Positions 1-9,413 of a DNA stretch of 33,915 bases are shown here, piece by piece. Source of the DNA: Saksenaea vasiformis B4078 (lineage: Eukaryota > Mucoromycota > Mucoromycetes > Mucorales > Saksenaeaceae). The notes under the pieces are model-generated. The model did no database searches. It was given only the letters and a program-made list of their open reading frames with translations, and was not told the origin of the DNA. Position numbers and translations under genes: made by a program. Where the stretch lies: the NCBI GenBank assembly GCA_000697055.1, contig JNDT01001141.1, positions 1-33,915 of the forward strand, written 5' to 3'. Position 1 is the first letter of the stretch. Each line of letters opens with the position of its first letter.

Positions 1-1450
1 ACATGCTCACCCAAAGTGGCCTATAAAAAGGGTCAAAGACCGTCAACAAATAACACATCTTTCTTACTTACTCATGAGATCAAATGATGAAGGAATTGAT
101 GTCGTCAGAATACCTACCTGGTAACCTGGGTTTGGTCGATATCATGATTGGTTTGGCGAAAAAGAATCTTTCTGATGACCTCATACCATCCTCATGAAAA
201 GGAAATGATAATAAATCTCACCGCGGTCTTCTCGGCCAAGGTGAAGCTCTCGACTCCAGGTCCCGATCCCTAGGCGGATGTCCAGAAGTTTTGTAGATAT
301 GAGATTGTTTTCCGAATCAAAAGATGACGAATAAATATACAACGTTTGAGCGGCCGCCGATGTTCGAAGAAATATGATCGATTGAAATGATCGCCGCTGT
401 ACAATAGCATAAACGCTTCTAAAGAGGACGCACTCATTTTATTTAGAATGTGTCGTTTGAAAGAGATGACGTGTAATGTGCGAACACGCAGCATTTACTA
501 AACTTTCGGACGTTCCGATGAGACACGACCATCCTCCAAAAATAAGCAGATTATGACATTGAATGATAAATCTATTTATTTTTTTTATCTGAGAACTGTT
601 GACTTCTCTAGTCATAAATAGCAGACAACATCTGAATTACGCTTGCAATATTAAAATAAACTTGTACAATCTAATTTATTGATGCTGATTCAAACATGTA
701 CATTTCTGACTGTTGTATTCCAACATCCTCTATTCACTGTCAGACACATTGCTAGCCAATGATCGATATATTACCATAAAGAGATCCTATTTCTACGAAA
801 TTACCTTGAACACAGACTGTAGACTTTCAATTGCTTCCATATTAGCACTTATCCCGGATTCCTTTATACAATGCCTTTCACTGAGTTTTCTACGATCCGC
901 TCTCGATCTGTCCTCTGTAAATACTGCATTAAGAAAGATCCAATATAGATACCGGCTATATCATGGATATATGGGCATCTGTGCAATCATGGAATATAGC
1001 CCAATCTATCTGTGTCCATGGATGATTTTGTTATAAAAAGAGGAACACTTTTTATTCAATAAAGATTTTATCCAAGTCTCGCTGACTTTTCTTGTCTCTT
1101 GTTTTTTCTCATTCATCCTCTTGATTCTTCACTGACATTATCGACTATCTTAACTGTTCTGTCTCGTTCAAGCTCAAGACAAAGAAACATTCTGACTTGA
1201 GTGTCTCAACTGGGTTCGAGACAAAGGTACATCTCATTCTGTCCCATTCTATTAGGAGAATTAATCAGCTCGCGACTCTACTGAATCAGGATTAGTATTC
1301 CATCTACAGACCAAGTATGCAGCAGCTGAACTACTGGTTGGATGTATCCTTTTAAATACCTGTAATAATTTTCTAGTGGCCATAGTTAAGAATACTTTTC
1401 GATCAGAAGCGATCCTAAAAGATCAATGGTATGTTAATTTTTGGTAGTCA
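1..1450. other. Gene-poor left edge
   Basis: I see no recognisable gene. A TATA-like element (tataaaaag near 21-29) lies about 60 bp upstream of a 37-codon ORF at 84-197 on the plus strand; this could be a small gene, a first exon cut off from its family context, or chance. A longer ORF at 713-1036 (+) has no family resemblance and no good start context. At 1032-1105 there is a TATA plus downstream block that recurs near the right end of the window (described separately). Confidence 0.4.
1032..1105 (+). promoter_or_regulatory. TATA-containing promoter-like block, copy A
   Basis: A tataaaa at 1032-1038 is followed 43 bp later by agtctcgctgactt (1075-1088) and then by a pyrimidine-rich stretch. 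The same 14-mer sits 40 bp downstream of a tataaaag on the minus strand at 33849-33862, and the bases between and after are also similar. The arrangement resembles a fungal core promoter with a pyrimidine-rich initiator. It points rightwards toward the decayed repeated ORF at 1451-2107. That this is the promoter of a repeat family is inference. Confidence 0.35.
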
Positions 1451-2107
1451 ATGAGAATATTTATTAACGTACTTTCTAGAGCAAATGGACGCTTTTCTAA
1501 GAAAAGGAAGGCCACTGATGTCGAATGCAAATTGAAGCCAGACTACGTTGTATTTGTTACAAGCGGACACTGCCGTGTCTGTATATCTTTGTTATACATC
1601 ACAGTTCTTGGTTGGAAAACAGACACCACTCCGCTGAATTCAGTATTTGGAGGAATCCTTGGTAATATTAGTTCCTGGTTCTTCTTCAGAAGAATAAGCC
1701 TATAATCGAGTCTCACCAACCTCGCCGTTTCGATATACTCTGAATGATCGACATCTCAGACACGATCGATTCGACTTGATTTCCGCGAAAGTGAAGCCTC
1801 CGCAGAGTGTGAGGCAGTTCCCAGAGTCGGACCTGGTGAAGATCGGGAAAGAAATGCAGTGGATGCTAAACCGGCTAATCAAACATGAAGTCAGTGATCC
1901 TGTCGTGGGGGGGAAGTCCTTATCCAAGGGCTTGAACTAGCGACCTACAAAATGGATCTGCCATACCCTGGTGTCTATAGATTAATCGAACTTGGAAGAG
2001 TCTCAATCTTTAAATCTTTAACCGAATTGGCGTTGGTTGTTCCGATCGTCCGTCATATGTTGCAACTCAAAGTCGCTAGGCAGAATTTTTCAATTGATAT
2101 CCTTTAG
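1451..2107 (+). pseudogene. Decayed repeated ORF of Mucoromycota type
   Basis: Three consecutive segments in different frames read as one protein. The first (from 1451) contains RKATDVECKLKPDYVVFV. The second (from 1770) contains ESDLVKIGKEMQWMLNRLI and then VSDPVVGG. The third (from 1943) contains TYKMDLPYPGVYRLIELG and, further on, HMLQLKVAR, ending at a stop near 2107. The order KPDYVVF, SDLVKIGKEM, DPVV, YKMDL..GVYR.I.LG, LQLK matches a high-copy uncharacterised ORF family that I recall from Mucorales genomes; its function is not known to me and I cannot check the match. At least two frameshifts separate the segments, so this copy is dead. It lies downstream of the promoter-like block at 1032. 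Confidence 0.55.
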
Positions 2108-3434
2108 AATATCACACTGGAAACAGCCGTTGTCTTGGATAAGACATGCAGCATACACTTGCTGTGGCAAACAGCTAAAGAAAGACGAATAATGCTAGTG
2201 TTCTCATTCGATCTCTACCAATACCTTACCCTTCCATTCACTTGTCATCGTGACTCTATGATAATAAAGCACATACTACTATTTCCTGTTGACTTAGTGC
2301 TCATAAAAACTTTCCATCTTCTAAAGTTATAATCGCCCGAATGTATCTGACCGTATCTGCCATCAAAGGTGGATATCGAGTATGAGTGTCACTGAATTGT
2401 CAGGCTTCGTCATTAAAAAAAAACGAAGGATGCTACATTGATTCACACAAGTTTAAAAATTCCCTGATCGTGTCTGCGTCTCCCTCATTTTGATGAAAGT
2501 AATGTATTATAGCTTCCTCCCGTCCCCTTTCACCTGTTCGCTCAATCTCCGAGAGTCGCTATCGTCTCAAATATCAGCAGGCCATGAAAACGTATCTGAA
2601 TCTCTTCGATGCTGAGTGCTACATTGGTGAGAAAAACTGACGTAGTTGGAGAATGGTGAATAGACCGAACATCCTTGACATGGTCCCACAGCATGTTCAC
2701 AGACACTTCAGCTAGTGACGAAACTTTGCGTCATGTCCTAAAAAGCAAATTTAAAAGTATATCTTCGGTCTCAGATGCGTCCATTCAAGCAGCTTGGATG
2801 AAGATATCTGGATTGTGTGTTGGAAGACTAAAAGATAATAGCATATCGGTGGGTTAAACTTTGTCCCTGCCTATTTACATGGATTAACCTACGGTTGATC
2901 TGGATCAAAGGGAACAGTAGACTGCAGGCGTAGTATCCAAAGAACAAGGTTGATATGCTGGGATCGTATGAGCATTCAATTTCATTGAGGATACGACTGG
3001 ATATAGCTCAGCCAGCGTACTCGCATTGGTTATATTGCAGTGTTTGGGCTGTAGAAACACGCTCCTTTTTGAGAGAAGTTGCGTACATTGCAAAGACGAC
3101 CAACGGTGCTACACTTGAAATGTTTCGTAGTATCTTTATCTACACCACTAGCTGTTTGTCAAGATCCTATCTAATCACAAAGCAACAGACCCTGTCTCGC
3201 ATCTTTTCAATTGCCCTGCTTTCCCTTTTTTGAAGCGACCCTAGGACGAGCTCCTTTATGGACACTGATCTCGGCGGCAAAGAGTCCGAGGCTAAATTCT
3301 GCATCGCTAACTTTGGGAGCGTTAAAATGAAAGGACCTTTCTCAAATGACGTTCACAGTAACTGATTGCGACTCCCAGCCTCAATTCTCCAAGTTTGAAA
3401 AGATATGTAGATTGTAATTTATGGTTTTTAGATT
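2108..3434. other. No recognisable gene
   Basis: Only short ORFs on both strands (for example 2675-2857 and 2955-3233, plus strand) without motifs I recognise. A 35-codon ATG ORF at 3258-3365 (+) is noted but unsupported. The region is AT-rich and is the 3' flank of the minus-strand CUE gene that ends at 3435. Confidence 0.4.
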
Positions 3435-4448
3435 TTACTGTTGCTTCTCTTCCAATGAGTTACTCCTCCGATCCAAAGCTTGAAGCATGTGTCGACGTCT
3501 CTGTTCAGTTGTCAACGCGTTTAATTCTTCTACGGTCATTTCGTCAAAGTTATCACCCGCTTTCTTTTCTAAAGTTGATGTGTTGTCTTTAGAACTTGAT
3601 GTTTCAGGAGGCTGTTCCTGCTGCTGTTGCTGCTGTTGCTGCTGTTGCTGCTGTTGCTGCTGTTGCTGTTGTTGCTGTTGTTGCTGTTGTTGCTCTTGTA
3701 TCCGTTGCTCCAATTTCCTAATGTCCAAAGTGTTATACCAACCACTCACGCTACTCTCTTTTGACCAAGAAATCTACTTACTTTCGTGCCTGGATTACCA
3801 TAAACTCCTTTCGCTTTCTTAACATTTCCTGACGCTTATCTGGACTTGCTTCCCATACTTTCGGAGGCTCCGTTAGTTGTTCTTCATTACCAATAGATTG
3901 TGTATCCAAATCGTATCGTCGCAATAAGTTGGTATGGTTTGGTGCTTTTCGTGCTGTCGAGGACCCCGATGTTGGACTCTGATGATTAGATGTCGAGTTC
4001 TGATGATTAGCAGGCTAACAAATTACAAGTAAGAACTGATTCAATAAAAGTGCATTTATGTCGTCGCTAAGTCCTACCATGGGAAGGCCTCCTGTACGGA
4101 GAGCATTTTCAACTGTCGCCTCTACTGAACCAGTTCTTTGCAAATCGGCCACGATTGCCGGAGTGGGGATATCTGGAAACATGGAATGTACCATCTCGAT
4201 CTAATTTCAACGAAATCTGTTAGTAACTTCGTTTTTCCATCTATTTATATAGACCATCTGTGGAGTGACACGGTGTTGTCGTCTCGCTGTGGCACGTCTC
4301 TGTCCTGACGGTTGGGTGGATGGCTGGGAACCTCCTAGAATGCACATGAACACTAACGCCCGATAGTATATCCGATCTTACCCAGCATCCATCGCAATGC
4401 GATCAGTATCAGAAAAACAGCCACTAGAATAGATACGCTGTCATTCAT
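3435..4448 (-). CDS. CUE1: Cue1/gp78-like ER-membrane CUE domain protein
   Basis: Predicted 261 residues from five exons: 4448-4382, 4334-4255, 4200-4078, 4014-3782, 3717-3435. Residues 4-22 form a hydrophobic signal anchor right at the N-terminus. Residues about 50-90 are a CUE ubiquitin-binding fold (MFPDIPTPAIVADLQRTGSV), with the MFP signature at 56-58. Residues 147-172 (SPDKRQEMLRKRKEFMVIQA, continuing ARKKLEQ) closely resemble the E2-binding helix of gp78 (G2BR) and the Ubc7-binding region of yeast Cue1. There is no RING domain, as in Cue1. The family recruits and activates the E2 Ubc7/Ube2g2 at the ER membrane for ER-associated degradation. The E2-binding helix runs straight into 25 glutamines (177-201) and then a charged tail. 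Length and domain order fit Cue1. Introns are 45-63 bp. Whether the glutamine tract matters for function is unknown. Confidence 0.85.
3618..3692 (-). repeat. CAA/CAG repeat encoding Q25
   Basis: Twenty-five uninterrupted glutamine codons, a mix of CAG and CAA arranged mostly as alternating CAG-CAG-CAA or CAG-CAA-CAA blocks, flanked by a glutamate codon on each side. It lies in exon 5 of the CUE gene, directly after the predicted E2-binding helix. The opposite strand reads as poly-cysteine and is not a gene. The CAG/CAA mixture should make the tract less prone to slippage than a pure CAG run. Confidence 0.95.
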
Positions 4449-6186
4449 ATTCTGCTAGTGAAAGCAAGAAGCGACGAAATTTTGTTTTTTTCTGTGTTCC
4501 CGAACCCTCAAATTGCGTCAGCAAATCATCCCACAAGAAGCAGGACGGTTGCCTAACTGCTATACCATTACAAATGGGTACAAGTGGGTTGAGTCCTAGA
4601 CGTGCTATATTTCTTTTCATAACATTAACTGACCAGAAGAGCGAATTCCGAGAAGCCCCTGCTCCGTTTAGTAGAAGATAGCTCATCCGCGTTTCTTGCG
4701 TGATCCAATGAGTTTGTCGGGCAATCTAATTGGATACCTATGCAGGTGGTACACAATGCAGGAAGATCGAAAATCGAGAAATAGTCAGTAAATCGATCAT
4801 CACAAACAAAAAACGCTCTTTATAAGTTGCCACTCTTGGAATTCTTTTTCAGCTTAGTACCAGATGACAGGAAAAGCTATGGCTTCCCCGAAAAAGAGCG
4901 GTGTCATTGATCTGCTCCAGGATAAACGAGCATCCGATGCATAAGAAAAGAGAGGTGCTGATATTGATATAGCGGGTCTTCGAAGCTCAAGAAGAAAATG
5001 ACCAACGTTAAGTGTAAGCCTAAATAAGAGGATGTTTTCTTACGTACCATGTAAGGAGATCAATGAACGGAAACAACAATATTGGATTTTGAATATACAT
5101 TTGCGTCATCCAAATATTACTTTGGTTCGACACTACCTCAATCCTGCGATGAGGAGCAGTGTATCTTTGCGCAGTGGAGCAAATACCTTTACTTCTGGAT
5201 CACAGGTGTATTGCGCTGGTACATTGTAACGGGTTCCCCAACGCATCAGTCAGAACGCTTAAAATGGCAGTATTTAAAGAGACGCATGAATTTCTTTTTT
5301 TTTTGGCTCTGTTCATTTTACATCCTCGGTAAAGATGTCAATTTATATACATACAGGATCATCCATGTCTTTTAATCTATCGTTTAGCCTGTATGACCTC
5401 TGTCCCGAACCGTCTCGGCTGCAGCGGCGTCTTTATTCATCATTTAAGTAAGTAGAATAAACGTTATCGCACCCAGCATCACTCATCTTGTACAATAGAT
5501 CGCTGGACGTTGTATCGCTTCAAGTCCTCTGCAGTGCCTTACAATTGGTCACACTTCGTGCCAAACTGCTCCCTTCTCCCATTCCCACCCATCATGGTGC
5601 GGGATGCGGCCCCGATGAATTTATGGGAATACCCTTCGGGGTTAAGTAAAATGACATCCAAATATTATTCCATTTACTAATCATGAACAAATTTTTATGC
5701 TGTCTATAAATTTCGCGTCCATCGAGGGGCCGCGTTGATGTAAGTAGTGTATGACTTTGTTGCCAACTTATGTATTAACGAACGCATACTTCATTCTTTT
5801 CTTAGCGTAAAAGCTTGTTCAATAAGCAGTATATAATTGGTGCCAGAGCCCAAAAAGAGATGATAAAGAGACTGGTAGTATTAAAAGCAAGAGGTCTGAT
5901 GTACAACATACTGCCAATTTTTGGTTCTTTATGACAAGCGAAAATTGTCGTGATCCATTTGAACTTCATCGTGTTATTATCCGATGACATGCAGGTAAGC
6001 CTTAGGCATATTCTCCGAACTGAATTGCTTATATGTTGATTGTATGTACACATCTAACGCGATCATTGTGAAATTTCATTGTCATGAAAGAAGCGGCATT
6101 TAATTTTGCTGCTTTATCAAGCAAATTTTAGAGAACAAAAGCTCCTCAAAACCTCCGATATCTCTTTTTTTTTTTCGTACTTTATC
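4449..6186. other. Intergenic, divergent promoters
   Basis: This lies between the divergent 5' ends of the CUE gene (-) and the membrane-protein gene (+), so both promoters should be here. ORFs at 4441-4686 (-), 5082-5375 (+) and 5802-6053 (-) have no recognisable family or convincing start. A locally GC-richer patch lies at about 5560-5645 and is unexplained. A T-run at about 6164-6175 precedes the start codon at 6187, typical of pyrimidine-rich leaders in this window. Confidence 0.4.
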
Positions 6187-7287
6187 ATGGACTATCCACT
6201 GGACGTGGGCATTCTGGCAAGCTATTTAGGCGCCATTCTGATTCTTCTCTGGCGCATTGAGAATGTCCTTTGCATAGCATGGCAGCATCGACAACCGACT
6301 AGCAAGTTGTTCTTCTTACTGGCGTTGCTTGCATTCGGAGCAACATGGGCTTACATGATCAAGTACTTCTGTCACAGCTATGAACAATGGGAAAGCAGCC
6401 ACTATTACAAAGATCTGGCGCTGGGCAAATGGAACAAATTTTCCCACTGGCTACATGATACGTATCTTTTTGATGACGCGTGGCGTACAGTCTGTACTGG
6501 CGTTTGGCAGTGGCTATGGAGTCATCAACTATGTACCTTCACCGTCACGGTATGGACACCGTTCCTCGCAATTGAAGGTAAGAAAAAACAAGACAGAAAA
6601 GGAAAGATAAACGGGGAAACCGTTTCCTAACAACCGTTTCGCCAAGGTATTCGTCGTGGTATCCGGTTTCCATGGGCGTTTATGCTGTTCGGTCAGCTTG
6701 TTGCCATTTCTGTTGCGGTGGCTCTCTTCTTTGCGGTTGCGTGGACTATGCCAAGAATCCATTGTGCTCCTTCATGTCGGTTAGGCGGCTTGTTGATCTT
6801 ATCAATGGTCGGTGGTTGTATCAATGTCATTATGACGCCGTTTGTAGCTCAAACAGACTACTTCCTACCAAATCTTCTCGTCATGCACGTGCTTCTAATG
6901 CTGCCACTTGTCTGTTTGTGCAAACCATCCATTCAAGAAAAACAAAGCCACGGATCCATGCTAGTTCTTATGCTCTACACGGCTGCAGCAAGCGCTAACT
7001 TTGTTATCTTCGTTCATCAATGGTTTGAATGTCTCTCCACTCTGTCGTCGGTGTGGGATGCCGCGTGCCAGCTGGTATCCACCTTTCTCTTCCATCCAGC
7101 ACAATCAAGTATCAGCTCTGATGTTTTGTTTGTCAATGTCATCTCGATCACCTGGATGGTCAGCAATTCCCGGGCACCATGGCATCGATATATGGTCTAC
7201 CTGACGCCTGTCCTTTCAGCCTCTGTGACCTTACCAATATTTCTTGCAGGACAAGAATATGATATCATGACACTTAAAGCGGAATAA
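6187..7287 (+). CDS. Unidentified multi-pass membrane protein
   Basis: Two exons, 6187-6577 and 6647-7287, joined by a 69-bp GT-AG intron, give 343 residues. The first ATG in frame is at 6187; the frame extends further upstream only through non-ATG codons. Hydrophobic segments occur around residues 8-28, 42-60, 105-125, 140-165, 170-200, 210-230, 245-265 and near the C-terminus, so roughly eight membrane spans are likely. A motif around the splice junction (TVTVWTPFLAIEG, IRFPWAFMLFGQLVAIS) resembles conserved parts of uncharacterised fungal membrane proteins, but I cannot name the family or a substrate. The stop codon overlaps a polyadenylation hexamer. The gene converges on DPM1 with 37 bp between stop codons. 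Confidence 0.75.
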
Positions 7288-7288
7288 A
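7283..7288 (+). terminator. AATAAA polyadenylation signal overlapping the stop codon
   Basis: The hexamer aataaa at 7283-7288 contains the TAA stop (7285-7287) of the membrane-protein gene, so its cleavage site must lie within or beyond the 37-bp gap before the convergent DPM1 gene. Confidence 0.6.
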
Positions 7289-7318
7289 AGAACACACAAA
7301 GAATAGTATTTTTCTAGC

Positions 7319-7324
7319 TTTATT
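7319..7324 (-). terminator. AATAAA polyadenylation signal of DPM1
   Basis: Read on the minus strand, AATAAA abuts the DPM1 stop codon (7325-7327). Together with the opposite-strand signal at 7283, it implies that the two transcripts overlap at their 3' ends. Confidence 0.6.
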
Positions 7325-8316
<992 letters not shown>

Positions 8317-9413
8317 AAGCGCAAGAGGAACGTTGCAATGCCATTTTTTCAGCCAATCACATTCCAGGACGTCCTACCTTTTTTATTTTTATTTTTTCCT
8401 TTGCGTAAGAAATTTTTCATTCATTCACATCTCCATTCTTGGTGTTATCTACACGTTCAAGAATATCTGATTAGCCTTCGGCTACTGAACCTGTGGACCT
8501 CTACAGCGTCCTACACAGAGGGGACTTGGCATAGATCCTGAGTATCGTGAACTTGCCCTTAGATAATGGTGTACGCTGTTTGTACGATACGTTCAGTACA
8601 GACTTGCAAAAAGCATGAAGTGACAACATACCTAAATATGTCGTTTAAAATGTTATCGAAACAGATATTACATTTTCTACGGTTCTACGTGCAGTTGGAC
8701 TACAAGACAGACACATCCATGTCGAACGTGACATTATCCAAAATGCATGTCAGCCAAAGTCATAAAGGTCTGCCGACTGATCATGATCGTCTAAAGTCAA
8801 TATGCCGTCTTACAGCCCATGTGGCTGCCCAAAATGTTGCAATTGACTATCTTGTTGTGTGGCAACAAATGAAGGGATAATTGTCGGGAAATACTGTCTT
8901 TGGATGCCCATCTGCAAAGAGAGAAGAGGCGAACGAATTAGTCTTAGATCTCCGTTTTGACTTTGTATAAAGCGGGAATCATGGAGAAATACAGAAAAAT
9001 AAGATGAAATCATTCATTTATTCTTGATCACCATGCTGCAGAATTTCCAATCTCTATCGATAATGAATTAACTATATTTATAGAATGATGCTGTGCACTT
9101 CTTCCATTATTCTCGAAATCTTAAAGGGTAATTCTTTTCGCGTGGGGCAGATAAATGATATTACATCTGCGATTATGCTCTGTATCTATCTTGCTAAATT
9201 TCTCTGAAACGAACCGAATCAGCAGCAGTATCGATCGTCTGTATGTCATACATGGATTGGGTGTCCGAAGTAAATCCTTACTTAAAAAAAAAGAAAAAAA
9301 AAAGAAAAAGAAAAAGGAACGACCACGTACACGTGTATTTACAAATAAAGAAAGAATGGAAGGGAAGAAGTAGTTTATCACCTTCATTCTTTCTTTTTCT
9401 TATTACAATTATT
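8317..9413. other. Intergenic between DPM1 and the kinase
   Basis: It contains the DPM1 5' flank and the 3' flank of the WNK-like gene. A 104-codon ATG ORF at 8566-8880 (+) and an overlapping minus-strand ORF (8810-9013) have no family resemblance and I do not call them genes. An A/G-rich tract lies at about 9283-9318. Confidence 0.4.

Noticed and set aside
1195..1230. gggttcgag motif resembling a tRNA T-loop
   Set aside because: The flanking bases do not form a T-stem or acceptor stem, and no D-arm or anticodon arm is present.
3487..3822. Plus-strand ORF with a poly-cysteine run
   Set aside because: It is the antisense of the CAG/CAA tract in the CUE gene, whose frame, domains and splice sites are well supported.
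6106..6186. Upstream extension of the membrane protein
   Set aside because: It starts with TTG and crosses a T-run typical of leaders here; ATG at 6187 directly precedes the first hydrophobic segment.
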